Assembly: GCA_022432975.1 (NCBI GenBank)
Contig: CM039509.1
Span: forward strand, 3,845,043-3,909,042
Reading direction: 5' to 3'
DNA from: Begonia masoniana
Lineage: Eukaryota > Streptophyta > Magnoliopsida > Cucurbitales > Begoniaceae
DNA: 64,000 nucleotides
Below the pieces are notes generated by a model. That model was not told the origin of the DNA. It made no database searches and worked only from the letters and a program-made list of their open reading frames with translations. Below are positions 1-12,200 of this stretch, one piece after another; positions within the stretch are counted from its first letter, which is position 1; each line of letters begins with the position of its first letter. Both the position numbers and the translations under genes were made by a program.

Positions 1-1370
1 AGACTCACAACCTACACAAAACCTGGCCCACAGCCTGCACAGACTCACAACCTACACACAACTAGCCCACAACCTCACAAGACTCCAACTTACACAAAAC
101 TAGCCCACAGCCTACACAAGACGCACAACCTACCCACAACTAGCCCCACAACCTACACAAGACTCACATCGACACAAAACTGGCCCACAGCCTGCACAGG
201 ACTCACAACCTACACACAACTAGCCAACACCTACATAAGACTCACAACCTACACACAACATGCCCAACTACCGAAAACTTCTCGTCACATCGGTACCTAC
301 AACCCACCACTATGCAAGACGCCAACAGACCACGAAACGATGACTAACACCCCATCACCAATAGCCCACAACCTACACACAACTAGCCCACAACCTACAC
401 AAGACTCACAACCTACACACAACTAGCCCACAACCTACACAAGACTCACAACCTACACAAGACTCACAACCTACCCACAACTAGCCCACAACCTACACAC
501 AACTAGCCCACAACCTACACACAACTAGCCCACAACCTACACACAACTAGCCCACAACCTACACAAGACTCACAACCTACACAAGACTCACAACCTACAC
601 AAAACTGGCCCACAGCCTGCACAAGACTCACAACCTACACACAACTAGCCCACAACCTACACAAGACTCACAACCTACACAAGACTCACAACCTACACAA
701 GACTCACAACCTACACAAGACTCACAACCTACACACAACTAGCCCACAACCTACACACAACTAGCCCACAACCTACACACAACTAGCCCACAACCTACAC
801 ACAACTAGCCCACAACCTACACAAAACTGGCCCACAGCCTGCACAAGACTCACAACCTACACAAGACTCACAACCTACACAAGACTCACAACCTACACAA
901 AACTGGCCCACAGCCTGCACAAGACTCACAACCTACACACAACTAGCCCACAACCTACACACAACTAGCCCACAACCTACACAAAACTGGCCCACAGCCT
1001 GCACAAGACTCACAACCTACACAAAACTGGCCCACAGCCTGCACAAGACTCACAACCTACCCACAACTAGCCCACAACCTACACAAGACTCACAACCTAC
1101 ACACAACTAGCCCACAACCTACACACAACTAGCCCACAACCTACACACAACTAGCCCACAACCTACACAAGACTCACAACCTACACAAAACTGGCCCACA
1201 GCCTGCACAAGACTCACAACCTACACAAAACTGGCCCACAGCCTGCACAAGACTCACAACCTACACAAAACTGGCCCACAGCCTGCACAAGACTCACAAC
1301 CTACACAAGACTCACAACCTACACACAACTAGCCCACAACCTACACAAAACTGGCCCACAGCCTTCACAT
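1..1370. repeat. CACAACCTACAC minisatellite array
   Basis: This is a tandem array of interspersed short units that share the core CACAACCTACAC. The core is followed by an AAGACT tail (about 18 bp), an ACAACTAGCC tail (about 22 bp) or an AAAACTGGCCCACAGCCTG variant. The array begins before the left edge of the window and degenerates after about 1360. A disturbed patch at about 260-360 interrupts it. No coding content is supported. Confidence 0.93.
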
Positions 1371-1439
1371 CCCATCCACCATACCGACTACTCACGACAT
1401 ACCACCACGACTCACAAACATACAAACAACTGTGGTGTA

Positions 1440-2606
1440 GGCCCTTTGGGCGACTCTCAAACATTCTCAACCACACTACTACTTATCTGGCGTCCTAGCT
1501 CGCTGAGAATGCTCGGTTCCTTGTCCACCTACGGCTCGACCTACGACAAATATTCAAACTTCATTAAAATCAAGCTTACATTCACCAATTTACTTTCAAA
1601 CTACTATTTCCAGCCTAACCAACTAAAACCTAACTAACGGCCACTAATTTGGGTTCGGTAAAAATCAACCCGAAACTTTAGACGCGCGTAACTTTTACGT
1701 CGGTTATCAGAATTGAACGATTCCAGCGGCCACGTACTCCCCTAACAACCTAGTTTAACCTGCTAAAAAGGAAATTCAAAACGAATGGTCGTAGCTAGGT
1801 CAAAAACAACAAACCCGAATCTGCCCTAAACCGAAAATTCTCCCTCTCTCGGTTTTCCATCAATTTTCACCCAATTGCTCACCAATCAACCACCTTCACA
1901 CCTAATTAGATTAATCTAACAAAACCCTAAGGCTTCACATAGGAAAAACCAAAGAATACATATTGGGAGTTCTCTGTTTTTCGCTCAAATTAAGCTCCTC
2001 ACCGCTCGGCGACCATTGTTGGTCCAAGGGTCGGCAAACCCATACCGAGAACTCCCAAAATCAGCTGGTGATCGGAGCCCACTCTGGCTCGTCACCCTCG
2101 GCCTCGAACAGAGCCAAAATAGGGAAAAACTCATGCTTACAAGTCGGTTTGTGCGGGGAGACGGCCAGAACCTACTCGCCGAAGTCGTCTGGCCGGAGAG
2201 CGTCGAATCGCCGGTGATTTATCGCTCGGCCGATCGTCGCTCGTCTCTCTCCCTACTCTGCTCCGTTCTCTACCCGCGAGGAAACGAACGAATGGCTTCT
2301 TCGTGAAGCCATTCGATTATTTTAAAAGAAAACTTAAATGTTTTCTTTTAAAACAAAAGAAAATAATAAAAAAAAAACAATAATAAAAATGACATTTACC
2401 ATTTGCCCTCCCATACACTCGACCTCTTCGAAATCTCGTTAAATTTCATTCTTCGACCGTTAAATTTCTATAAACTGACTCTCACCTCACCCTCGGTCTA
2501 ACTCCTCCACCGAAACTCCCGAGAATAATTAATTAACCCAATAGGTAACCTAACTTAAATTAATTAAATTAATCCAAAAAATCTGGGGTATTACATCCAC
2601 CCCATC
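1440..2606 (-). mobile_element. Ty3/Gypsy 3' LTR remnant with polypurine tract
   Basis: Read on the minus strand, a purine tract GATGGGGTGGA (2606-2596) is followed directly by TGTAATACCCCAGAT at 2595. This is the usual PPT and LTR start of plant Del/Tekay-type Gypsy elements. The LTR would extend towards lower coordinates. Its far end is not clear and may lie anywhere from 1440 to 1650. Small open frames inside (1963-2306) match nothing recognisable and are treated as LTR sequence. Confidence 0.5.
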
Positions 2607-2830
2607 TTATAAGAATTTTTTCTCCAAAATTCACGTACCGAATAACTCTGGAAACTGTCGCTCTATGTCCCTGTCCCTAGGCTCTCCCGACATACCTCTC
2701 TATCCCTGAACCAATTAACACTATCGTAAATAAAAAAAACGAGGGTTCTAAGAAATACTTACAGTTGGCGAAGTGCTCCCAGGCAGCGGCTGACGGTGTT
2801 AGGTAATCCACTGAACGACGTCGACCCCAT

Positions 2831-3500
2831 CGCTCTGATACCATAACTGTAACGCCCCGAAAATCTCTTCGGATTCCCGGTTCGCTACAGGGACTACTCT
2901 GAGCTAAACGACTCACTAATTTTCCTTAATCTTAACCATTAAGCACTACGGCGTCCTCCCCAAAAATTTCGGCAGAAAAACACTTGAAAATGGCGCCCCA
3001 AAATGCTAAGTACCTGCAAACGAATAAATCCCAACCAATCCAGAACACTCATACTCAACTATCCAGCATACGAAATCTTCAAATAGCAGTAAAGTGGGAA
3101 ACTAAAATACTAACATCCATAAGTGAAGAAAATTCACAGTATAGGGCGACACCTCACCCTTAACTATGCATATATACAACGAATATAAAATACTCTCACA
3201 AAAGACAAAAAGTCCTACACCACATCAACACCATATAACGGCTTCCTAGGTCGGGTCGCCCTAACACTGCTATCAACCGGGGCCCTGGTCGCACGCCACC
3301 AACTGCCACCTACTCCTGGTCAGGCTCTCGGTACTCACCCTTTCACACAGCAGTACCTAGGCCACATAACACACTATAAGCTCAAAGCTTAGCAAGTAGA
3401 GTGCTAAAAATAAACATGAAGCATGAAAATTGGTTATGCAATCCTAACACATGCATGTCTCTACACACGTTGTCATCTCATCACCTCACCGCATCGCATC
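2831..3500 (-). mobile_element. Ty3/Gypsy 5' LTR remnant with primer-binding site
   Basis: On the minus strand the LTR ends GGGGCGTTACA (plus-strand start at 2848). A few bases later comes TGGTATCAGAGCG (2843-2831), the complement of the plant initiator-tRNA-Met 3' end and so a standard primer-binding site. The LTR body extends to about 3500, where a gag fragment of opposite orientation begins. Only about 230 bp separate this site from the PPT at 2596-2606, so almost all of the internal region is missing. The two parts may belong to one deleted element or to two elements. Confidence 0.55.
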
Positions 3501-3755
3501 TCACCGAAGTTTGGCATGCAACCACACCGGGCAGTCAAAAGGCTCAATGAGATTGCTGCCTATCAGGACAAGGGAAAAAGACCAATGGGAGCCCATCAGC
3601 TTCCTGTTTGCCCGCGTTGCCAAAAGTATCACCGAGGTGAATGCAGACTCCTTAACGGCCATTGCTTTCGATGCAGCAAAGAGGGCCATCACGTCTGGGA
3701 TTGTCCAATGCCCGACACGAGACCGAATCATGCCATGCCAGGGTTTTTGTATTAA
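3423..3755 (+). pseudogene. Gypsy gag fragment with CCHC zinc knuckles
   Basis: A 110-residue open frame contains two Cys-rich motifs near its C-terminus. One is CPRCQKYHRGEC. The other is CFRCSKEGHHVWDC, a perfect C-x2-C-x4-H-x4-C retroviral-type zinc knuckle. This is the nucleocapsid part of a Ty3/Gypsy gag. No protease, reverse transcriptase or integrase follows before the PPT and LTR at 3903, so the element has lost its pol. The N-terminal third is probably read-through from the neighbouring LTR sequence and not true gag. Confidence 0.7.
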
Positions 3756-3902
3756 CAGAGAATGACGATGATGCCCAGCACACTGCGATCACAGGTACGG
3801 TCCCAATGTAGAAGTTTATAGAATAAAGAACCTTAGAATGAGGGAAAAAGGGATTGAGAGACTCTTAAGTCTAAGCGAATTTTGGGGACAAAATTTCATT
3901 TA

Positions 3903-5125
3903 AGGTGGGTGGAATGTAACACCCGGCATTTTTAGCCGAGAAATTATCCCTTGAATTATTGGTCGGGATTATTTCGCTATTAATATAGTGAATATTTTAT
4001 TGGAATTGTGGGATGTTTAATGGAAAACTAAACTAAGGAGTAACCAAAACAAATAATTTAGTTAGAAACCAATGGAGGGGCAGTTTAGGTAGAAATTAAG
4101 GTAGGTGGGAGGAAGCCAATGGATGGATGTCAAGTGTCCAAACTTATTGAGGAAGCCATACAACCTCTCTTCCTCTTTTCCCTTCCCTCCTACGAGAAAC
4201 ACCTCTCAGTTTCTCTCCATTCTCTGCTCTGTTTTCTCTCTTCCAGACGAAGTACAACCATTTCCAAAAATCTGTCTTCTCCTATTTTCTTCCATTTTTC
4301 CTTTAAAGGTTTGAGACTCACCAAGACGAACAAAGCTTGCAACTCACGGACAACAGGTAAGTTCATACCCGTAGGTTGGCCCTTAAGGCCCTACATCACG
4401 GAGGTACTAAGTTTTCATTTCTGTCGGGTTTTTTTGGGTAGATAAGTTATCTGTATTTCTCTTCACGACATGTGGTGTTATTTCTGTTGTCTGTTGTATT
4501 AAGTTTAAGCACTGTAAAAGTTCATGGATACACGTTTTTCCCCGAAAGCCATGAAAATATTTTATGTATACGTTTTGAAGTTAAGAATGATAAAACCTGT
4601 AATGTAACGTTCGGTTAAGTGTGGGACCGGGACTGGTGTTCTTCTCTGAATTACTAGTACCTGATAGTGCACTTCTGTTACGCCTGTTTCCCTATAAGCC
4701 CCCACTTCCTGACAGATAAAGAGTAATATTCTGTATTGTCACTGTATTCCGAAATGTTCATACACGGCATATGCATCACTGCATTTTTATATGTTCTTAC
4801 TGAGCTCTAGGCTCATAGTTTGACTCCCTGTTGTAGGTACGGATCCCGTGGATGAGGACTTTGTGCCTCAGGCCGAAGCGTAGGTGCTGTTGGTGGAACG
4901 AGCTTAGAGGGGTTGGTTCTGGCAGCCAGACATATTTTGATTCTATGAGGGTAGTTTAAACCGATGTATAGACTCTGTGTAAATGTTTTTAAAACCCTCT
5001 GTATTTGACAGTTGTAAATATATTTTGAAGTATTCTAGAACTGCTTAGAGTTCTTCTTTTAGGTTCTGCATGATTGTCTTGAGTTTTGATGCTTTTGTGT
5101 CAAAAGATGTAAGTTGTTCATTTTG
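3903..5125 (+). mobile_element. Ty3/Gypsy 3' LTR, truncated by a satellite array
   Basis: The polypurine tract AGGTGGGTGGA (3903-3913) is followed by TGTAACACCCGGCAT at 3915, a textbook Del/Tekay-type LTR start in the same orientation as the gag fragment just upstream. LTR-like sequence runs to about 5120. It then passes directly into the GTCATCCAC array, with no recognisable CGTTACA LTR end, so the 3' end is lost or displaced. Confidence 0.65.
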
Positions 5126-5129
5126 CCTG

Positions 5130-8100
5130 TAAAACTGTCGTCCACTCTGTCATCCACTCTATGTCATCCACTCCTGTCATCCACTCTATGTCATCCACTA
5201 CCGTCATCCACTACTGTCATTCACTCATGTCATCCACTCTTGTCATCCACTTCTGTCATTCACTCTATGTCATCCACTCCTGTCATCCACTCTATGTCAT
5301 CCACTACTGTCATCCACTCCTGTCATCCACTCCTGTCATCCACTCTATGTCATCCACTCCTGTCATCCACTCCTGTCACCACTCCTGTCATCCACTCTAT
5401 GTCATCCACTCCTGTCATCCACTCTGTCATCCACTCCTGTCATCCACTCTGTCATCCACTCTATGTCATCCACTCTATGTCATCCACTCTTGTCATCCAC
5501 TCTATGTCATCCACTCTGTCATCCACTTCTGTCATCCACTCTATGTCATCCACTCTATGTCATCCACTTCTGTCATCCACTCTCTGTCATCCACTCCTGT
5601 CATCCACTCCTGTCATCCACTCTATGTCATCCACTCCTGTCATCCACTCTATGTCATCCACTCTATGTCATCCACTCTCTGTCATCCACTTTATGTCTTC
5701 CACTTTATGTCTTCCACTTTATGTCTTCCACTTTATGTCTTCCACTTTATGTCTTCCACTTTATGTCTTCCACTTTATGTCTTCCACTTTATGTCTTCCA
5801 CTTTATGTCTTCCACTTTATGTCTTCCACTTTATGTCTTCCACTTTATGTCTTCCACTTTATGTCTTCCACTTTATGTCTTCCACTTTATGTCTTCCACT
5901 TTATGTCTTCCACTTTATGTCTTCCACTTTATGTCTTCCACTTTATGTCTTCCACTTTATGTCTTCCACTTTATGTCTTCCACTTTATGTCTTCCACTTT
6001 ATGTCTTCCACTTTATGTCTTCCACTTTATGTCTTCCACTTTATGTCTTCCACTTTATGTCTTCCACTTTATGTCTTCCACTTTATGTCTTCCACTTTAT
6101 GTCTTCCACTTTATGTCTTCCACTTTTGTCATCCACTTCTGTCATCCACTCTGTCATCCACTTCTGTCATCCACTCTATGTCATCCACTCTGTCATCCAC
6201 TTCTGTCATCCACTCTATGTCATCCACTCTGTCATCCACTCTATGTCATCCACTCCTGTCATCCACTCTGTCATCCACTCCTGTCATCCACTCTGTCATC
6301 CACTCTGTCATCCACTCTATGTCATCCACTCTGTCATCCACTCTGTCATCCACTTCTGTCATCCACTCCTGTCATCCACTTCTGTCATCCACTCTGTCAT
6401 CCACTCTATGTCATCCACTCTATGTCATCCACTCTGTCATCCACTCTGTCATCCACTTCTGTCATCCACTTCTGTCATCCACTTCTGTCATCCACTCTAT
6501 GTCATCCACTCTATGTCATCCACTCTATGTCATCCACTCTGTCATCCACTTCTGTCATCCACTTCTGTCATCCACTCTATGTCATCCACTCTGTCATCCA
6601 CTCCTGTCATCCACTCTATGTCATCCACTCTATGTCATCCACTCTGTCATCCACTCTGTCATCCACTTCTGTCATCCACTCTATGTCATCCACTCTGTCA
6701 TCCACTTCTGTCATCCACTTCTGTCATCCACTCCTGTCATCCACTTCTGTCATCCACTCTGTCATCCACTCTGTCATCCACTTCTGTCATCCACTTCTGT
6801 CATCCACTCTGTCATCCACTTCTGTCATCCACTTCTGTCATCCACTCTGTCATCCACTCTATGTCATCCACTCTCTGTCATCCACTCTGTCATCCACTCT
6901 ATGTCATCCACTCTATGTCATCCACTCTGTCATCCACTCTATGTCATCCACTCTATGTCATCCACTCTGTCATCCACTCTATGTCATCCACTCTATGTCA
7001 TCCACTCTGTCATCCACTCTATGTCATCCACTCTGTCATCCACTTCTGTCATCCACTCTATGTCATCCACTCTGTCATCCACTTCTGTCATCCACTTCTG
7101 TCATCCACTTCTGTCATCCACTCCTGTCATCCACTCTGTCATCCACTCTATGTCATCCACTCTGTCATCCACTTCTGTCATCCACTTCTGTCATCCACTC
7201 TGTCATCCACTTCTGTCATCCACTCTGTCATCCACTCTATGTCATCCACTCTATGTCATCCACTCTGTCATCCACTCTATGTCATCCACTCTGTCATCCA
7301 CTCTATGTCATCCACTCCTGTCATCCACTTCTGTCATCCACTTCTGTCATCCACTCTATGTCATCCACTCTGTCATCCACTCCTGTCATCCACTCTGTCA
7401 TCCACTCTGTCATCCACTCTGTCATCCACTCTATGTCATCCACTCTATGTCATCCACTCTATGTCATCCACTCTATGTCATCCACTCTATGTCATCCACT
7501 CTATGTCATCCACTCTATGTCATCCACTCTGTCATCCACTTCTGTCATCCACTCTGTCATCCACTCTATGTCATCCACTCTATGTCATCCACTCTGTCAT
7601 CCACTTCTGTCATCCACTCCTGTCATCCACTCTATGTCATCCACTCTGTCATCCACTTCTGTCATCCACTCTATGTCATCCACTCTGTCATCCACTTCTG
7701 TCATCCACTCTATGTCATCCACTCTGTCATCCACTTCTGTCATCCACTTCTGTCATCCACTTCTGTCATCCACTTCTGTCATCCACTCTGTCATCCACTT
7801 CTGTCATCCACTCCTGTCATCCACTCTGTCATCCACTCTATGTCATCCACTCTGTCATCCACTCTGTCATCCACTCTGTCATCCACTCTATGTCATCCAC
7901 TCCTGTCATCCACTCTATGTCATCCACTCTGTCATCCACTCTATGTCATCCACTCTGTCATCCACTCTGTCATCCACTCTATGTCATCCACTCTATGTCA
8001 TCCACTCTATGTCATCCACTCTGTCATCCACTTCTGTCATCCACTCCTGTCATCCACTTCTGTCATCCACTCTATGTCATCCACTCCTGTCATCCACTCT

Positions 8101-8298
8101 GTCATCCACTCTGTCATCCACTCTATGTCATCCACTCTATGTCATCCACTCTGTCATCCACTTCTGTCATCCACTCCTGTCATCCACTCTATGTCATCCA
8201 CTCCTGTCATCCACTTCTGTCATCCACTCCTGTCATCCACTTCTGTCATCCACTCTTGTCATCCACTTCTGTCATCCACTCTATGTCATCCACTCTAT
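5130..8298 (+). repeat. GTCATCCAC minisatellite, 3.2 kb
   Basis: More than 200 tandem units are built on the core TGTCATCCAC. Spacers CTC, TTC, TCC or CTCTA give units of 12, 13 or 14 bp that are mixed irregularly. None of the three plus-strand frames contains a stop, which leaves overlapping open frames of about 950-1080 codons. They consist only of SSTLCHPLYVIHS-like repeats. The minus strand is rich in TGA. The long frames are a by-product of the unit sequence and are not called as genes. Confidence 0.95.
5690..6123 (+). repeat. Homogeneous 14-bp sub-array inside the minisatellite
   Basis: About 31 virtually identical copies of TTTATGTCTTCCAC lie inside the otherwise heterogeneous array. 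The unit differs from the flanking ones by CATCC to CTTCC and by a fixed 14-bp length. The uniformity points to a recent local amplification. Confidence 0.9.
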
Positions 8299-8685
8299 GG
8301 AATTGAGTTCGACAGATTATTTAGATTTCTTGATTTTAGTTTTTGATCTTTGATTGTTCTTCAGAGGGATACGTGAGGGAGAGTGTAATCTTTTCTAATA
8401 GTGTAAGGGCTTCTCATGTGGAGCTCAATGTGGATGTAGCCAATTTGGTGAACCACGATAAATCTCATTGTTTTCTATTTTCGTTTTATTTTCTGTTTTC
8501 AGCTTTGTTTCAAGACGTGAACGACAACACATATTCATCTTCATCGTCACCGCATAACATCTCACATTATTTTGAAAAACATATCAGCGAAAATAAAACT
8601 CCACATTGCAAAAATAATAAAAATGCAGAAGGTGTTAAAATTTCAAAATAGAAAACAAGAGGACAGTTATGAATACAACAACATG
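8299..8685. other. Non-coding gap
   Basis: This is AT-rich sequence between the minisatellite and the topoisomerase II pseudogene. A 102-codon open frame at 8343-8651 shows no recognisable domain and is not supported as a gene. Confidence 0.5.
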
Positions 8686-8689
8686 GCTC

Positions 8690-9775
8690 TTACTCCCAAA
8701 GTGCTATAGCTGAATCTCCTTCTGTCAAAATCAAGGTACACATCAAAATTTCTTCCTCCAACAAAATTAGCATCCTCCAATTTATCAATTCCGCTAAGTT
8801 TTTCAGTTTTTGTTCCATCAGTTTTCTTCAAATCCTTGCTCTGCTTAAAAGTGACCCATGATAAAACGCTATCCATGATTCCAGATTTAGTTGTCACGAA
8901 ATAAAAGTAATGGAAATCACAATCAGAAAAATATAGCAATTAAAAATTCATTTAAGAACAAACCATTCTTTAAGAAATCCTGAGGAAGTTCACATGGAGA
9001 CCCAAAGCTGGATTGACGAATTGTCAAAGTTTCTTTGGTTTGAAAATTGAAAGAAGGGTTATCAATGAGCTCATTGATAAAAAACCCACAAGTAGTTTTT
9101 CACATTATGTGCCTTCAGTTGACATTCTTGTTCTTTTTATTTACAGTATTCATCATATACTTTGCTATATGATTAGTGACACAATCAACATGAGTTCCAC
9201 CATTGATTGTGGCTATCCCATTTACGAAACTGACCTGTTAAGTAACAAAAAATATCAAAACTCATTTAATGTACAATGACTCTACAAGAATTTAGTTAAT
9301 GTGAATTCTTAATATCTGCTAAAACTGCCCCTCATAAAGAGTCACTACAATCTCCCATCTATCATTTAATTTCGTATGTACCTGTTACAAATTAATAGAA
9401 CCATTAAACAGGTTTGAAAAAACGAGAACAAGTACAAAAGGATAAGATCATTATTCCAAGTAAAATATATCAAAAGAAGTCTTTTTAGGGCATCTATTAT
9501 AGTTTTCCCAACAGACTTAATGTAAAGATAGACATAATTTTGAAATGACTTCACGGAACCTGATGTCCATTGAACTGACCTTCACAGTTTTTCCAAGGCA
9601 ACCAGCTAGGTCCATTGCCCGTTTCTTCATCAAAGCAACCACATCATCCTCGAGGTGAGTCATGTGAAACTTTGCTCAATCAGGTTTGAATGAGACCTTT
9701 GTCCAATTCTCACTCTCTTTGCACTTTGTGACGATCGGGTCAGATTTATTCCCCATATTCTTAGAAAACACCTAC
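8690..9775 (-). pseudogene. TOP2: DNA topoisomerase II fragment, intron-like gaps kept
   Basis: Minus-strand translation in changing frames shows consecutive blocks of eukaryotic type II topoisomerase in the right order. The order is FSKNMGNKSDPIVTKC, ENWTKVSFKPD, MTHLEDDVVALMKKR, LAGCLGKTVKV, KSFQNYVYLY, VSFVNGIATINGGTHVD, TKETLTIRQSSFGSPCE, LKKTDGTKTEKLSG, KLEDANFVGGRN and the metal-binding TOPRIM motif region LTEGDSA. This covers the end of the ATPase/transducer part up to the start of the TOPRIM domain. Stops and frame changes interrupt it, for example a stop after FKPD. Intron-like inserts with GT and AG borders remain (after DFLKN, and before VSFVNG), so it is a copied genomic segment and not a processed copy. 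The 5' and 3' parts of the gene are absent from the window. Confidence 0.85.
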
Positions 9776-10270
9776 CATTCTGAAGATACCCATCAGTTAC
9801 TGGCAAATTTTTCTTCAAAAAAATCAAAATACAAGAACAACTAGCTATGAGTAGTGTCATTTTGATGGGAGATTGGCCAGTGGGAGTAAATAGGAAGAAA
9901 CTTATTGAATGAGTATTCAAATAGAAATTTGTGTTCATTTTCCCAAGGTTTCAATGGTGTAGGATGAACAATCAAAGGAAAAATGGGCCATGAAATAAGA
10001 CAAACATATCAACACTTAAATGAACAAACGACGAGCTGCAGAAGAATCAAATTACTGAAGTCAAGTCAAATTGCGGACCCAGTAGGGTGGGGGCAGAAGA
10101 TTGATTCTTATGAAGAAGGGTTAACCAGAATCACTGTCGGCGACCAGATTCTAGATGATCATTGTTCAACAAGGCGGCTGGGGGTTGAGGTTTCTCAACA
10201 AAATCGAGACATTGTTGCAATCTGAATTATGGGCTCGAAAGAGAAGTTACAAAAGGCTGGAAGTTATAAT
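9776..10270. other. Non-coding gap
   Basis: No recognisable gene or element was found. An 80-codon open frame at 9983-10225 has no family signature. Confidence 0.4.
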
Positions 10271-10374
10271 TTATGAATATCTCACGTCGACAGAGGAGAA
10301 AACAAAGCTCCAGTATATAATATGAGGGAAGTCCTCAATCCTTAAACTAGCTTTTAGAATGAGTTCTACCCCAT

Positions 10375-11745
10375 GTCATTTTTCAAGACTAAGCTCAACT
10401 CTAAGGGCAAGGTTGCTCGGTACAAGGCTCGTCTCGTAGCCAAAGGTTACGACCAGACTAAAGTTTCAGTCCGGTGGTCAAACCAACTTCCATCAAAACC
10501 ATGCTCTCTTTAGCCATCTCATCTCGCTGGATTATCAGACAACTAGATATCAGCAATGCTTTCTTACACGGTGATTTGACGGAAAAAGTGTACATGCAGC
10601 AGCCTCCTGGGTTTATGATCCATCTTCTCCATCAGACGTATGTTTTTTACAGAAAGCTTTATATGGTCTCAAGCAATCTCCGAGAGCGTGGTATACCAAG
10701 TTATACACTACACTAATTAATTGGAATTTCTCAGCATCAAAATCTGACTCGTCACTGTTCATACACCGTACCCCATCCATCGTTATTATGCTTGTGTATG
10801 TCGATGACATTATTGTGACAGGTGACTCTGATGCTATCTTAGACCAGCTCTTCACATATTTGCACTCTCAGTTTAGAGTGCACGCAAGATCTCAGACCAT
10901 TATCATACTTCCTAGGCATCTCAGTCACCCAGACACCTACTGGTATGAATATTTCGCAATCATGATATATTTATGAGCTACTTCACATGGCAAATATAGA
11001 TTCCTCCAAGCCGGTTTCGACACCCATGGTGGCTGGGCCCGTGTTATCCATACATTCAGGGACACCTTTACGTGATGACTTTCTATATCGGAGCATAGTT
11101 GGAGGCCTCCAATATTGCTGTCTTACACGACCAGATATTGCATATGTAGTAAATAAGGTCTCACAGTTCATGCATTCACTTTCTGATGTCCACTAGCAAG
11201 CAATAAAAAGAATTTTACGATACCTAAAAGGTACTCCCTCTCTCAACATCTCCTTCACGCCCTCGATCTCTTCTACTCTGCCGTGTTACACGGACGCCGA
11301 CTGGGCTTCCTGTCCTGATGATAGTAAAAGCACTAGTGGATTTTGTGTTTTTCTCAGAAACAACCTTATTTCCTAGTTTTCCACCAAACAGAAAGTCGTC
11401 TCACTCTCTAGCACGGAGTGAAAATATCGTAGCGTTGCTAATGGTGCGACCGAAGTTCTATGGCTGCAATCACTTCTAAAAGAGCTAGGTATTATCTCTC
11501 TCACAGTACCTCTCATACTTTGCGACAATTTGAGTGCAACCTACCTTGCCTCAAATCTTATCTTGCACTCAAAAATTCAAATATGTGGAGATAGATTTTC
11601 ATTTCGTCCGTGAAAAGGTGCTTCAAAAGAAGCTATCAGTCAAGTTCACTCCTTTGCCAAACCAACTTACTGACGCTCTCACTAAACCTCTCCCATTAGC
11701 GACTTTCAATGTTTTCTTATCTAAGATCTTCGGCTATCAGCCTTG
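10375..11745 (+). pseudogene. Ty1/Copia pol remnant (RT and RNase H)
   Basis: Plus-strand frames carry the Copia order of motifs. Reverse-transcriptase blocks are [39 protein letters not shown] and the catalytic LVYVDDIIVTG. The RT/RNase H connection follows (KPVSTPM, then RPDIAYVVNKVSQFMH), and then RNase H blocks LKGTP, YTDADWA, SKSTSGFCVFL and LWLQSLLKELG. Several stops and frame changes break the frame. Gag, protease and integrase are missing, so only the last third of the polyprotein survives. The polypurine tract and LTR follow directly. Confidence 0.9.
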
Positions 11746-11750
11746 ATCTT

Positions 11751-12004
11751 GAGGGGGGATATTAAACTATATACTATTACTATTCATTTAGAGTTTAGTT
11801 AGACTGTAATTGTAGTTCTTTCATTTTCATCATTGTTGTTTTTTAAATTATCCATGTAAAGCCTTCCTTGGATAGTGAAAATACATAACTCATTTATTGT
11901 TGCTGCCTTTCTCTCTTCTTATTCCTCCTCTACTAGTTTTTCATTTCCTTACTTCCTCTGTTCAGAACCAGTAAGATTGATCTTCTCAACGTGGTATCAG
12001 AGTC
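11751..12004 (+). mobile_element. Copia LTR with PPT before and PBS after
   Basis: The purine run GAGGGGGGAT (11751-11760) marks the LTR start. About 230 bp later, TGGTATCAGAGTC (11992-12004) fits an initiator-tRNA primer-binding site. An LTR preceded by a PPT and followed by a PBS suggests either one LTR shared by two tandem elements or a recombined array. The LTR is short and contains no coding sequence. Confidence 0.7.
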
Positions 12005-12091
12005 AAAAACTCTGTACGATGTGAGGACCCTACACGACCTAATACACTAGATGTGCAGGAAAACCTACCGCGCTAGACGTGTGGGCGGATG

Positions 12092-12200
12092 TTGAATATC
12101 TCACATCGACAGAGGAGAAAGCAAAGGTCCAGTATATAATATAAGGGGATTCCCTTAATCCTTGAGCTAGCTTTTGGAATGAGTTATACCCCTCTCATTC
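12092..12200 (+). repeat. Right copy of a ~105-bp direct repeat flanking the Copia remnant
   Basis: This segment starts TTGAATATCTCACATCGACA and ends near a GAGTTATACCCC block. It matches 10273-10372 at most positions and in the same orientation, so the Copia RT/RNase H remnant is bracketed by the two copies. Both resemble the terminal part of a Copia LTR with the GAATATCTCAC motif. They may be remains of an outer element. Confidence 0.7.

Noticed and set aside
5114..8353. Three overlapping open frames of ~950-1080 codons
   Set aside because: They consist solely of minisatellite translation in three frames. There is no domain, no codon bias and no intron context.
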